This document shows positions 22,049 to 33,371 of a DNA stretch of 57,605 nucleotides, piece by piece. The stretch spans positions 1 through 57,605 of the forward strand of contig WION01000327.1 of assembly GCA_015039365.1 (NCBI GenBank). The letters are read 5' to 3'. How positions within the stretch are numbered: the stretch's first letter is position 1; each line of letters opens with the position of its first letter. Both the position numbers and the translations under genes were made by a program. The notes under the pieces are model-generated. The model had not been told where the DNA came from and made no database searches. It saw nothing but the letters and a program-made list of their open reading frames with translations. This DNA is from Amanita rubescens (Eukaryota > Basidiomycota > Agaricomycetes > Agaricales > Amanitaceae).

Positions 22049-23802
22049 GCCTAGCAGGCCCACTAGGAAAATGGCAACTAGTAATTGGTAGTAGGATAGC
22101 ATCTTGAGATTATACTGTTACAAACATGACATGTCACATCTTTTCCTCAGCCACCACAGCCACCATTCTCTCTTATTCTGAGGACGACTGAAAGGAGTAA
22201 TTGGTTTTTTTAACGACGTGTTTTGTAACACTTTAACCTGCCATTGATGGCCGAGACCTTCTAAAAAAAACAAACTAATTAAAATGCTTTTTGCCGATGT
22301 TACTTGCATCTGTTCCTCACAAAAGTTATACATATAGGTCTACAAATTTATATAATAAGATCTAGCTAGTCATATTTAGAGATCATAAGTTTTCCGAGCC
22401 TCATTTTTTATTTATTTCATTCTGGAATCGCTTCCAAACTGTAGTGGCAAATACTGACTCGCGACTTGGCAAGCATGATCAAATAGTGTTGTGTGGTAGC
22501 GTTGCCGTATCACGTCAGCAGCCATTACGTCCCTGCTGCCATAAAATATTAGTAAGGATGTCCTCGGACGTGCCACACGAAGTGGTGGCCCACATCACCA
22601 AGTTAATGTAGATTTTATACCTATATATGTATAATAAAGAACCATTATACAGCTTTTTATAACACTAATGCTATAAACATATCATCAATTTTTTCAAATG
22701 TTATTGTATCAATGAAAAGGTATCATATACCACTTACTAACCCTGCAACAGCTAAGAAATCAGGGGTCCAGTTTGTCAGTTATTGAGCCTTCAATATTGG
22801 CCAAGTTGTGACTTGTACTAGTGACATATAGGTCACAACAGCAGGAGCGCTTAGTACCCTCTGCTCTCCACTGCTGCCACACCCCTCTGAACTGTTCAAT
22901 TAGAGTGTATTGTATAAGGAAATGTCCTTTTTTGATCAGAAATAAATGAGGAGGTGTAGAAATGGCAGCAGCAATGGTGAAATGCTAAGAGGCAGTCAAT
23001 GTTAAATATACAGTGTACACTACAATGGCTGGACTATCTCAAACTTATCAGATATGTCATTGGGATGTCCTCAATCAAGATTACAATGGGTTTGAGGTGT
23101 AAGGAGTGACCAGAAAGGGAATGACATTTTGCTAAGTTAATAAGGAACTGATGCATCAATGATGCAAAGTTATTGTTGTGTAAGTGGGAGGACAACAGTG
23201 GCTAATTAGTGAGGATTAAGCATTACAGGATGTGTCTAATTACAGAGATTGATGTCCTTTTCTTGTCAACATAGTGACAGTCTCAAAAAGGACTGTAAGG
23301 ACTGTCACCATGGCAGAGTTTGAAGAAAAAATCCCCATTATTTGCCATGTTTTTCATCTGCAGTGCCTCCATTGTGATATTCTTACATACATGAAGGCAG
23401 CTACTTAACCATCTGGACATCCCATCCATCTCAGTAAGAATGTTACAATTGGGGGAGTATCCCAGCAGTTTCCTAGTGTCAATCATCAGTGATTTGCCAT
23501 ACATACACCACAATACCTATGGTCTCAACTTTTCTTTCACTATGATTATGAAGAAGTCTCATCTGAGCCTAAGGTTCAGAGGGGCAAACACTCATAAGTT
23601 GTCACACACCTTAAGTTAATTAACAAGGTTCTCAAAGATGGCATTTTGGGCCTTGGCTGACACTAGTACTCATAGGGCCAAGTTGATTAAAGGCAGCTTC
23701 ACTGTTGCTGCCAAGCCAGGCTGTACAATTTCGAGTATAAGGATCAGGTGGGACAGGGGAGTTGAAATCGAATTAAATCAAAAGTTATACATATACATTG
23801 AA
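22049..23802. other. Gene-free AT-rich region
   Basis: 1.75 kb with only short meaningless frames. It contains the 22603-22635 copy of the 16369-16401 motif. I see no tRNA, domain or clear transposon terminus. It probably holds old repeat debris. Confidence 0.4.
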
Positions 23803-24789
23803 CTAGATATATGATTTATGTGTTTGCGCTTTGCTCCAGAACAGATGTGACCACCACTCTCCAGGTAGTTTGACAGGTCTCGTCTTCCTCCCACCCGTGT
23901 TTGGAATCTTGCATTCCTCCAAATACCAAAGATCTTTGACGCCAGCCGATAGCAAATACTCTTTCGTCAAATCATAGTTGAGACCGACTGCGTGTGGACC
24001 ATGTGAATCATCCGACAACGTAAGTCTGCCTCCTTCCTGAAGTATAATCTAATCACGGGCGTTACCCTTCTGACTATATGGACGTGAAGAAAAACTCACC
24101 TCGAGCACGTCTCTTCCCGGATACGGCGTCTTCCAATTCTTCCTAAACGCAGCCGCGTTGACTTCAAACAACGCTCCATACCGTATCGCATACCGGACAT
24201 TTCTCGTCAATTTTTCCAGTGCTCGAGGAAAAGAGGAAAAAACCAGATCGGGGGTGTACAACCGGCATAGATCGATATGGCCGATGATTTCAGGGTGGAA
24301 GCGGTCTAACAGCTCGTATTGTGCGTCGAGATACGATACGAGGAAATCTTCCAGGCTCGAGCGGTCTACGGCCCTCTGGTAGGTCTCCACGTCAAAATCG
24401 ATCGGAATCTCGTTCACGTGGTGCACCGAACCGACGAGGTATTGAATCCTCTCTCCATAGGTTTGGAGAGTGAGATGTAACATGTCCAAGTCTAGGGTAG
24501 TGATGTACTCCGTTTCGAGGCCGACGAGGAGGGAGATTTTGGGTTCGTAGAGAGATTTGAGGCGGTGGGCTTCTTGTACGAAGTCGTTGAATTGTGAAAC
24601 TAGTTGAGTTAGCGCCTGCTCGGACTCTCCTCTCTCCTCTGGATAGAGATCTTGAGATCTGTACCTCGGAACATGTTCAGAAAGGCCGTAAACTTGGAAA
24701 TCGCTTTTTATGGCAGAGAGAACGACTTGCTCAAGATCGCCCTTTGCGTGTTTGCAGAATTGACCCGAGTGAGAGTGTTGACTGATCAT
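23803..24789 (-). CDS. HIS2: Histidinol-phosphatase (PHP family)
   Basis: Removes phosphate from L-histidinol phosphate, the penultimate step of histidine biosynthesis, in the cytosol. Two exons, 24100-24789 and 23803-24036, with a 63-nt intron, give 307 aa, normal for the family. The start is the ATG at 24789, producing MISQHSHSGQFC: the PHP metal motif HxH sits immediately after the start as in other fungal HIS2 proteins. In-frame codons further upstream are non-conserved. Other PHP motifs are GLSEHVPRY, GLETEY, GSVHHVNEIPIDF, IGHIDLCR and, in exon 2, LSDDSHGPHAVG. It is divergent with SSU72, 227 nt apart. Confidence 0.93.
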
Positions 24790-25016
24790 TTGTTTACATT
24801 TGTTTGTTTGTCTCTCACTCTTTCCCAGGTACATTCCATTTCTCTGTTCTTTTGGACGAACGTGATGATTCAGAGTGGAAACTGTCATCAACCCAATCTT
24901 GGGGTTGCAAAGATGACCACATTGTTCTAGATACTGCTGATTTTCTTCTGTCTTCGAGCCTTGTTTCGTAACAGAAGCCTTCGCTAACTGGGTCTTTTTC
25001 TTTTTTGCTTAGGAAC
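24790..25016. promoter_or_regulatory. Shared divergent promoter of HIS2 and SSU72
   Basis: 227 nt separate the two ATGs. No clear TATA box. On the SSU72 side a pyrimidine tract (TCTTTTTCTTTTTTGCTTAG) lies just before the ATG and could instead be the end of a 5'UTR intron. Confidence 0.5.
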
Positions 25017-26066
25017 ATGGACCCCCGTCGTGCCCGCGACCCAAGACTAGCCAGAGCCGATCCCCGTTTGCAGCGCGTCCCATCAAATCCGCCACCAGCA
25101 GAAACCAACTACACCAATTGGTCAGAGAATGATGGAACGCCCGCGGAACCTATGCAGGAAGACAACACCCAAGAAAGTCTACCGCAAAACCTTAACGCCC
25201 CAGAGCCTTACAGAGCACGTCCCCTTTTCTGCATAGTCTGCGCCAGCAATCAGGTACCGTCTCTCCGACGATCATCGGCCGAGGTTCGCTTACCGCCTCA
25301 CTCTTCAAGAATCGATCTATGGAAGGCCATCACGTGTTAGCGTAAGCACCTTCTTATTGACACGCATATCAAAGTCATAACCACCGTTTTCTTCAAAGAA
25401 AAGCAGGTTATCGCGTCATTTCGTCCGGGACAGGTTCGGCCGTACGTTTACCTGGTCCGTCAATAGACAAACCCAATATATACCCTTTTGGAACACCCTA
25501 CAACACGATTTATGAAGAATTGAATGGCAAGGATTTTCGCTTGTGAGTCGTGCCTATCAAGGTTCATCACGCGGATCTTGTTTGACCCAGCCCTAGGTAC
25601 ACCGCAAATGGTCTTTTGCAGATGCTCGACCGCAATCGGAGAATCAAACTTGCGCCCGAACGATGGCAGGAGAACAGGACGGTTGCTGATATCGTGATCA
25701 CCTGTGAAGAACGATGTTTTGATGCCGTTTGCGATGGTTCGTTGCAATTTCTCGTTCCAACCCCAATGTCCCCTAATCCCGATCGCAGACCTGATGGCTC
25801 GAGGAGGCGAATTCAACAAGCCTGTACATATCATCAATATGGAAATCAAGGATAATCACGAGGAAGCTTTGATCGCAGGGAAAGCAATGCTAGATCTAGC
25901 CTCGGCGGTGAGTCTCTTTCCGAACATCACCGGTCTCTGATCGAAAGGGGATCGTCTTACTCAGATTGAGGGCGCGGATGATATCGATGAGAATATTGAC
26001 CACATTTTACTTGCCCAACAAGAGAAACACCCTCACAGTCTTGTACACGCCGTCGCGTATTATTGA
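25017..26066 (+). CDS. SSU72: RNA polymerase II CTD phosphatase Ssu72
   Basis: Dephosphorylates Ser5/Ser7 of the Pol II C-terminal repeat and works in the cleavage/polyadenylation complex (family knowledge). Six exons: 25017-25253, 25310-25341, 25399-25542, 25597-25736, 25789-25907 and 25965-26066, giving 257 aa. The signature CX5R is CASNQNRS at Cys75-Arg81 and is split by the first intron after Gln79. Conserved blocks are [48 protein letters not shown] and the C-terminal HAVAYY. A proline/Arg-rich N-terminal extension of about 65 residues precedes the catalytic domain, as in other basidiomycetes. The ATG at 25017 is the first in frame. Confidence 0.93.
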
Positions 26067-26282
26067 GCCTATATGCGTCTCAGGAATTCCCACTGTATAC
26101 CACCCATCAGTAATATGTACATCATCTGTCGTTGATAAGGGGTCAGGTGTCGTTTTTAAACTCAAGATTACGGTCGATCACGCAATATAAACGCAAGTGT
26201 CTGAAACAAACGTGGGAAAGCTCTTGGCCGCTCCAATGTATTTAATACAACTCGCTCCATAGGAGCAAATCAAAACACAAAA

Positions 26283-27292
26283 ATGCCTTCTCTCCGTCTT
26301 GGAAGCATCGCGCCCGACTTCGAGGCTGTAACCACGCAAGGACCTATCCGATTCCACGAATGGATCGGTGATTCCTGGGTGCGAGCCCGATTTTAACTTT
26401 GAGCTTTAAAAGTTTATGACTCACGAAACGCCCGCCAGGCCATCTTGTTTTCTCACCCAGCGGATTTCACCCCCGTATGCACAACGGAACTAGGCGAAGT
26501 CGCCCGTCGCGCACCTGACTTTGCGAAGCGCAACGTCAAAGTGATCGGAATTTCTGCGAACAAATTGGACGATCACAATAAATGGCTCGAGGATATCAAC
26601 GATTATGGGACGAAGAACGTTGGACCGACGAACGTCCAGTTCCCCATCGTGAGCAGAGCCAAGCCCCCTTTGTTTGAGCTAACAAAATCGGTGTGTATGC
26701 ACTAGATCGCCGATCCGGATAGGAAGATTTCGGCTCTTTATGATATGCTTGACGCTCAAGATATCACCAACGTCGACGCCAAGGGCATTCCTTTCACCGT
26801 GAGTATACCGAATCTCCCATACGTCCGACTGACCCTTTCGTCCAGGTCCGAACCGTATTCGTCGTTGACCCTAAGAAAGTCATCCGATTGACCATCTCTT
26901 ACCCCGCTTCGACTGGACGCAACTTTGACGAAGTCATTCGGTAAGCCACCCCCTCCCTACTGATGACGTCAACCTAAACGAGAATTTGACTTTTCTCTTG
27001 TCCAGGGTCATCGATTGTGAGAACTCGCGGGTTTCATTTCTTCGAGATTCGACACTGACAGGGTGTTACAGCTCTCCAAGTCGGCGACAAGCACCGCATC
27101 ACTACGCCCGTCAACTGGAACAGGGGCGACGATGTCATCGTTCATCCAGGTGTCTCCAACGAAGAGGCAAAGACGCTCTTCCCCGGTTACACGATTCACA
27201 AGGTGACTGTTTTTTTATGGTACTGCTGACCCGAAGCGAACCTGACCGCGTTGTAGCCATACTTGAGGACTACGCCCCTCAAGATAGACTAA
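26283..27292 (+). CDS. PRX1: 1-Cys peroxiredoxin (Prx6 type)
   Basis: Reduces hydrogen peroxide and alkyl hydroperoxides. Seven exons: 26283-26378, 26439-26648, 26706-26798, 26846-26940, an 11-nt exon 27006-27016, 27072-27202 and 27257-27292, giving 223 aa, the usual length. The peroxidatic cysteine is Cys46 in FTPVCTTE. Other conserved blocks are [44 protein letters not shown] and the C-terminal [10 protein letters not shown] with PGYTIHKPYLRTTP, typical of the 1-Cys group. No mitochondrial presequence is seen, so it is probably cytosolic. The very small fifth exon is supported by family sequence running through it (VIDSLQ). Confidence 0.93.
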
Positions 27293-27484
27293 GCCAACCC
27301 GCTCGCGCATATCACAAAAAGCTTTTTGTATTATTACATATGTATAAATGAAAAAGTGATCAGCCAGGGGACTGGTGTGCATTGACGCTATATATAACCT
27401 TCCTTATCGAAGACTACCATGCGGTGCCCCGGCCGGCACCCCATTCAAACCCTTTTCCTCTTGTGCAAAAAGATATTTGTTCCG

Positions 27485-27687
27485 TTAGTGGGCCCGGCCC
27501 ATAGTAAGATTCTTGATTTCTTTTGCTTTTATGTCTTGCGGAGGACTCTTCTCCTGTTTCAGTAGCTATATGTACGTACTTCATTAAGCAAGCTTTCGAC
27601 TGTAACCTGACTGTGGTCGGAGCCTACAGGCAGAGCGAACGCGACGGAGAAGATGATAAAGAGGACTGCAATAAATGAGAAGCGCAT
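27485..27687 (-). CDS. Small secreted protein, short paralogue of the 44.9-kb gene
   Basis: A 58-aa precursor: exon 1 27580-27687 encodes a signal peptide (MRFSFIAVLFIIFSVAFA, cleavage near ALPVG), exon 2 27485-27553 encodes EKSPPQDIKAKEIK and ends HLTMGRAH-like at a TAA. The paralogue at 44486-44991 has the same signal-peptide style, the same GTACGTACATAT donor and the same TGAAACAG acceptor, and its exon 2 begins with a similar stretch (EHYPNQPLEAVESK). Here the intron would be only 26 nt (27554-27579) against 59 nt in the paralogue. Without splicing the frame stops after LNEVRTYSY. So this is either a gene with an exceptionally short intron or a decayed copy. Function unknown. Confidence 0.5.
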
Positions 27688-28181
27688 GTTTGGGTATTTC
27701 GCAGTGGGGGTGAATGAGCTGTGCACCTGGTTTGTAGTCGATTGCTAACCTCGCATATATGGAACTTTGTATTTTGGCATGCATATTCCTTTTCTCAGTC
27801 GTCGTGTTATTGATCGAAGCTGGGTGAATTTAAGTCGAGGTTCAGCCCAAGAACGCCCAAGACCTTGGTGCTGGTCATACCGCCAAGCAGGAGACGATTC
27901 GCATCTGACAAGATGTCACCATCATCGTACATTCTATCTCCATGATTTAGTACTGTTCTTTATGTAACAGACATTTGACGACGTACGAAGGTGTCCGTTG
28001 TTAGTCAATTGACGCATTTTGACGTGGACAGCGATGATGTTAACATTATCCACCGTTGTCATCCGAGTCCTCTCTTCCCCTAATTCGAGAAAAGCCCACG
28101 TATAGGTAAAACAACTATAATGTAGTGCGAGAAATGGTGATGTAGCCTACAAAGTACGTTTGGAATCACGATCGAAGAAAG
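27688..28181. other. Intergenic region
   Basis: About 490 nt between the small secreted gene and the 28182 gene. No supported feature; the plus-strand frame at 27767-27967 lacks protein character. Confidence 0.4.
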
Positions 28182-29757
28182 TTAAAGTCGAGAGAACAAG
28201 CTTAGATCGAAGAACTGAATGTACACAATTGGATCTATGAGTCCCTTGATCATTAAGATGTCATTGGTGCTCATGCCACCAATGACACCTCTCTCGAAGG
28301 AACCAGGGATTAGAGGGAGGGGTTCTGGCACGGATTCGGTAACTTGCTCATACCATGATAAGATATCTGAAGATGAGGGGCCAGTTGAAGGTTTTTCCTC
28401 GACGTCCTCCATGCCATCGATGTCGTCGGAAGTCGAGTCCGTGCCCTCGATGGTCTGAACATCCCAAGTCCCGGATGTCACTGGTGAGCTCATGGCATCA
28501 GTAACGATTCCCGTGTCTGCGCACTGTACATCCCCCGTCTCCGCTAACCCTTCGTGCCTGGGTGTGAACAGCAGCCTGCCTCCGTCCCAGGAGAGGGAAG
28601 GGATCGTTCCAATAGGTTGCTTCGTTAAGAATGGGGTACCATTGCGGGATTGATGATGTATAGGATAGGGTTTGGCGCTTCGAGTGCCGTCACACTGGTT
28701 TTGGGCATTTTTCTGAAGACGGATTTTCTCTGATTTTTCGATCAGGTCAGGCGGCGGATCCCACCACCACAAACTGACAATTTCGAGGCCCATTGTAACG
28801 AGTTGCCGTTGGTAAACACTGGTTGGCACAATTGCAGCCAAGCGAGGAAGGTAGTGGAGAAGGGAGAATGGTATAGAAAGAAGGGTATCGATGATAGGGA
28901 ATGGCTTCCGACTGGTTGGGTCATCGATGCCAGGACAATCCTGGTGCTCATAGACATGTAATGCTCTGACTTGGCCGTTGCCCTCATTCCTTAAGAAAGG
29001 GCTAAGGCTGTTTGCGGCGTGGAAGCGATGTTGTGTGGATTGTGTACCACCGAATACCTGAAGTACTGGTGAGGCATGACACCCGAATGAATGAAGACGA
29101 CCACTCGCCTCTTCGTATGTTGGTCTGCCAGGATCACCTCGCCCAGCTTCCAGTTCTGTAATCCTCCACTGATGTAGGTCCTGCTCGTAGGCAAGAGTGC
29201 GTGCCAAGATATCTTCGTGAAGGAAGAGCGTCGCGAGCGGCGGCCACTCATCCAGAGCACTGTGGTGGTCGGCTCTAACTTTCCCCAGTCAGAAACCAAC
29301 CGCCTTGAAAAGAAATAAGGATGTACGCGGCACAACATTTTCCTGCACTTCAGCGGCATGTCGGGGATGTCGATCCTGACGCAGTTTGCGCACAAGCATC
29401 TGCGAAAGCTAATAGGTACATCTTCAGCGTCATCGCACAAGATAACATGAGAGATTGACTCGCGCGTTCATTGCAAGGGTGTAGAGACTGCGAAACGTCA
29501 CCGCTGGGTTCAACACCCGTACACTCTGGCTTGAAGCTATTATCGGGTCCAACAATCCATTCCCTTACCCGCTTCGGATTCAGCATCGCCAACTGTCGTT
29601 CGGAACTGCGATCGACTGCATCCAGGATGTGAGACCATTCCACGCTACCCGACATCAACGAGATGACACATTTTTTGCCGCCGTAAAAATTTGTCATTGC
29701 GTCGATCTCAGCATGAGGGTAGGTGTGGGTGGTCGTTTGGACTGATGGGATTGTCAT
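28182..29757 (-). CDS. Conserved protein of unknown function, family A, copy 1
   Basis: Three exons: 29464-29757, 29327-29408 and 28182-29278, giving 490 aa. The splices are confirmed by alignment with the inverted paralogue at 30685-32227. The N-terminus (after MTIPSVQTTTHTYP) has TNFYGGKKCVISLM; the middle has HEDILARTLAYEQDLHQWRI and LWWWDPPPDLIEKS; the C-terminus is acidic and Ser-rich, ending near FERGVIGGMSTND. There is no signal peptide, membrane segment or recognised domain. The first intron has a GC donor (GCGAGT) where the paralogue has GTAAGT, and this copy carries about 45 extra residues before it. The second intron is 48 nt in both copies and ends in AAAG here. It lies next to a MYND-finger gene on the same strand. 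Confidence 0.7.
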
Positions 29758-29906
29758 GATGAATGAATTCAAGCGAAAATGTTAAACAACCACCCCCGAA
29801 GGTATTGGCATTTGTTTGTACAATGTCACAGCTACACTGTCGGTGAAACAGTTGAACAAACACACATAGAATATACATACAACGGAAGGAAACTTCTGTA
29901 AGGACG

Positions 29907-30530
29907 TCAATGCCCATATACCTGCTCTGCTAACATGCGCAACGTCATCGGCATCATATTATCGTTGTAATGTTCTTGAATATCCGGCTTCTCCACGACA
30001 TGATGAATGCAGGACCATTTCGTTTTGTCTACCGCGCGCTCCTCACAAACCCTACGTTTCTCTGCATTCCACCACTTTGGCAAAACACCAGTCCTGCTCT
30101 CGGCAAGGTTGAGAAAGGAATGAAAGTCGAGTATGGGATTCTTGGGCTCGCCATATAAGCCGTGACATTCGCCCCGATACATACAGTCGTCCTTGACGCG
30201 CAGTCTGTATGCGTCAATCAACCGGTTCATCGCTTCCTTCTGTGTCGGGACGGTATCGAGATAGATGTTGGTTGCAAGCGCCTCAATCAGGCACTGAAAC
30301 TTGTGGTACCGCTTCCAGTCTGCAGATTGACACTCGCGCGAACAATAGAGGGCGTCGCGGCAGTGGGAGCACACTTTGAGCTTCTGCTTTGCAGTGGGGG
30401 TCTTTGGTTCGCGTTTTTTGCAGTGGCGGCATGCACGCTTAGCCTTCCCTGGGTTTTTAGGGAGAGGAAAGCCGAGCTCTGCTGCGATCCTCTCTTGAGC
30501 TGCTGCGATCCTCTCCTGAAAATTGCTCAT
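29907..30530 (-). CDS. MYND zinc-finger protein, copy 1
   Basis: 207 aa, single exon. The start is the ATG at 30530 (MSNFQERIAAAQ), matching the position of the start in the paralogue; in-frame sequence upstream does not look coding. The MYND finger at about residues 34-80 has the expected Cys/His spacing: CRHCKKRE, CSHCRDALYCSRECQ, ADWKRYHKFQC. The C-terminal half is conserved with copy 2 (AMNRLIDAYRLRVKDD, TGVLPKWWN, MPMTLRMLAEQVYG). MYND fingers mediate protein-protein contacts, often in transcriptional repression, but the partner is unknown here. It lies between the two inverted family A genes. Confidence 0.85.
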   Translation of the reverse strand: MSNFQERIAAAQERIAAELGFPLPKNPGKAKRACRHCKKREPKTPTAKQKLKVCSHCRDALYCSRECQSADWKRYHKFQCLIEALATNIYLDTVPTQKEAMNRLIDAYRLRVKDDCMYRGECHGLYGEPKNPILDFHSFLNLAESRTGVLPKWWNAEKRRVCEERAVDKTKWSCIHHVVEKPDIQEHYNDNMMPMTLRMLAEQVYGH

Positions 30531-30684
30531 CCTGGAAGTCTTATAGAAACTGAAATGCAACAGGTGAACACGCTTACAGTTAATGACGAAATGTAGTTTG
30601 TACGTATTTGGATCCAACTTTAGCTTTCGCGCCATTTCAGAACTGAGAGAGACGCGGGGCTAAACCCCTGAATCTTCATTCATC

Positions 30685-32227
30685 ATGACAACCCCATCAG
30701 TCCAAACGACCACCCACACCTACCCTCAGGCTGAGCTTGACGCAATGACAAATTTCTACGGCGGCAAAAGATGTGTCATCTCGTTGATGCGCACATACGT
30801 GGAATGGTCTCACACTCTGGACGCAGCCCTAGAGTCCAGCCATGAACGCGTAAGTCAATCTCTCATTTTATCCTGTGCGATGACGCTGAAGATGTACCTA
30901 TTAGCTTTCGCAAATGCTTATGCGCAAACTGCGTCAGGATCGACATCCCCGACATGCCGCTGAAGTGCAGGAAAATATTGTGCCGCGTACATCCTTATTT
31001 CTTTTCAAATAGGTTGATTTCTGACTAGGCCGAGTTAATATCCACCACCATAGATCTGTGGATCACCGGCCGCCGGGCGCGACGCTCTTCCTTCACGAAG
31101 ATATCTTGGCACGCACTCTTGCCTACGAGCAGGACCTACATCAGTGGAGGATTACAGAACTGGAAGCTGGGCGAGGTGATCCTGGCAGACCAACATACGA
31201 AGAGGCGAGTGGTCGTCTTCATTCATTCGGGTGTCATGCCTCACCAGTACTTCAGGTATTCGGTGGTACACAACCCACACAACATCGCTTGCACGCCGCA
31301 GACAGCTTTGAGCCTTTCGTAAGGAATGAGAGCGGCCCAGTCAGACCAGTGTATGAGCATCAGGATTGTCCTGGCATCGATGACCCAACCAGTCAGAGGC
31401 CATTCCCTATCATCGATACCCTTCTTTCTATACCGTTCTCCCTTCTCCACAACCTTCCTCGCTTGGTTGCAATTGTGCCAATCAGTGTTTACCAACAGCA
31501 ACTCGTTACAATGGGCTCCGAAATTGTACGCTTGTGGTGGTGGGATCCGCCGCCCGACCTGATCGAAAAATCAGAGAAAATCCGTCTTCAGAAAAATGCC
31601 CAAAACCAGCATGACGGCACTCGAAGTGCCAAACCCTATCCTATACATCATCAATCCCGCAATGGTACCACATTCTTAACGAAGCAACCTATTATTACCT
31701 ATGGCACCCCATCCACGCACTCTTCTAACCAAGATGCGCGCACCTTCGAGCTTCCCTCAGGCCAGATTTTACTTGGAACGATCCCTTCCCTCTCCTGGGA
31801 CGGAGACGGGCTGCTGCTCACACCCGGGCACGAAGGGTTAGCGGAGATGGTGGATGTGCAGCACGCAGACAAGGGAATCAATACCGGTGCCATAAGCTCA
31901 CCAGTGACATCCGAGGCTTGGGATGTTCAGACCATCGAGGGCACAGACTCGACTTCCGACGACATCGGTGGCATGGAGGACGTCGAGGAAAAACCTCCAA
32001 CTGGCCCCTCATCTTCAGAAATCTTATCATGGTATGAGCAAGTTGCCGAATCCGCGCCAGAACCCCTCCCTCTAATCCCTGGTTCCTTCGAAAGAGGTGT
32101 CATCGGTGGCATGAGCACCAATGACGTCTTAATGATCAAGGGACTTATAGATCCACCTGTGTACATTCAGTTCCTTGATCTAAGCTCGTTCTCTTTCTTC
32201 GATCGTGATTCCACATGTACTTTGTAG
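30685..32227 (+). CDS. Conserved protein of unknown function, family A, copy 2
   Basis: Three exons: 30685-30849, 30905-30986 and 31035-32227, giving 479 aa. It is closely similar to 28182-29757 and inverted relative to it, about 0.9 kb apart. Differences are that the first intron keeps a normal GTAAGT donor, exon 1 lacks about 45 residues, and exon 3 carries an extra segment around ITYGTPSTHSSNQDARTF. The 48-nt second intron (30987-31034) ends CCGAG, without a pyrimidine tract directly before AG, yet skipping it restores the conserved frame in both copies. No domain recognised. It is followed on the same strand, 128 nt later, by a MYND gene. Confidence 0.7.
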
Positions 32228-32355
32228 TCTACATCACCATTTCCGATGATCTGCCACCCTGAATGTGGGAAACTCATGCCATTACATATTCTTTCTCAAC
32301 TCGAGGCCAACACGCTCACCTCCTTGCGTCTCCAGCTCGCAGATCTTCTTTCAAC

Positions 32356-33030
32356 ATGGACGACTCTAACCTCCTTTTCGCCAAAATGCTCGCAGAGGAC
32401 CTCGACCTCCCTTTCGACTCGTCCTTTCTAGAACCCATATGTGCCCATTGCCGAAAACGCGAACCGGAGAACGCCACCAGGGAGCAAAAGCTCCTAAAAT
32501 GCTCTCGTTGCCAAGACACCCTCTACTGTTCGCGCGAGTGTCAAGTCGCAGACTGGAAGCGTGGTCACAAAGTGAAATGCAAACTCATAGTGTCCGCGAA
32601 CAAAGCTTTCAACGAAGCTGTCCAAAGAGAGGAGGAGGAGGTGATGCCGTCTAGCCCAAACATCTCTTACCTGGATTCCATCCCGACAGAGGAGGAAGCG
32701 ATGGACCGACTCATCGATGCGTACAGACTGCGCGTTGAGGACGATTATGTCTACAAGGGTGACAATCGCGGTTTATATGGGTTAGAGGACCCATACCCCG
32801 ACTTTCGTCATTTTCTCAACCTCGCCGAGAAAAGGACAGGTGTCTTGCCAAAGTGGTGGAACAAAAAAAAGCGCAAGGAATGCGAGAGGCGTGCGCTCAA
32901 TGAGGATAACTGGTGTTGTATTTCGTATGCCGTCGAAAAATCGGATATCCAGGAACACTACAAGGATAATTTCATGCCGATGACGTTGCGGATGTTGGCG
33001 GAGAAGATATATGGGCAAAGTTTGATGTGA
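32356..33030 (+). CDS. MYND zinc-finger protein, copy 2
   Basis: 224 aa, single exon, start ATG at 32356 (MDDSNLLFAKML). The MYND finger is intact: CAHCRKRE, CSRCQDTLYCSRECQ, ADWKRGHKVKC. The C-terminal half shares AMDRLIDAYRLRVEDD, RTGVLPKWWN and MPMTLRMLAEKIYG with copy 1, while the N-terminus before the finger is unrelated. The copies are more diverged from each other than the two family A genes are, so the pair probably did not duplicate in one step, or the MYND genes evolve faster. Confidence 0.87.
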   Translation: MDDSNLLFAKMLAEDLDLPFDSSFLEPICAHCRKREPENATREQKLLKCSRCQDTLYCSRECQVADWKRGHKVKCKLIVSANKAFNEAVQREEEEVMPSSPNISYLDSIPTEEEAMDRLIDAYRLRVEDDYVYKGDNRGLYGLEDPYPDFRHFLNLAEKRTGVLPKWWNKKKRKECERRALNEDNWCCISYAVEKSDIQEHYKDNFMPMTLRMLAEKIYGQSLM

Positions 33031-33371
33031 ATCTTTTACGTTCTATACCAGACACTTGCGCATTGTTACCTTGACAGTAATACCTTTTTTTTTCTTGACA
33101 TGTAGTTTGTTTATGTAAAATGCGACGCATCCTCGGCTATATCCTTCCATGTCCAGGTGACTATCCGTCATTCTTTTCCTCCCGGGCAAACGGGGAATAG
33201 CAGACCATCCAGTGAACGCGTAGATCAGCCTTCCCGATGTTTACTTGACATGTTTGACCTTTTGTAGATGTAATGACTCTCACTCTAGCTTTTACTCTCT
33301 CACACGCGGCATCGCGGAGCATTATAGATTATAAGGTTTTCTGTCTAGTCACGAGAGCTCACACCGGCGAT
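33031..33371. other. Convergent intergenic region
   Basis: About 340 nt between the 3' ends of the MYND gene and UBA3. No feature seen. Confidence 0.5.
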
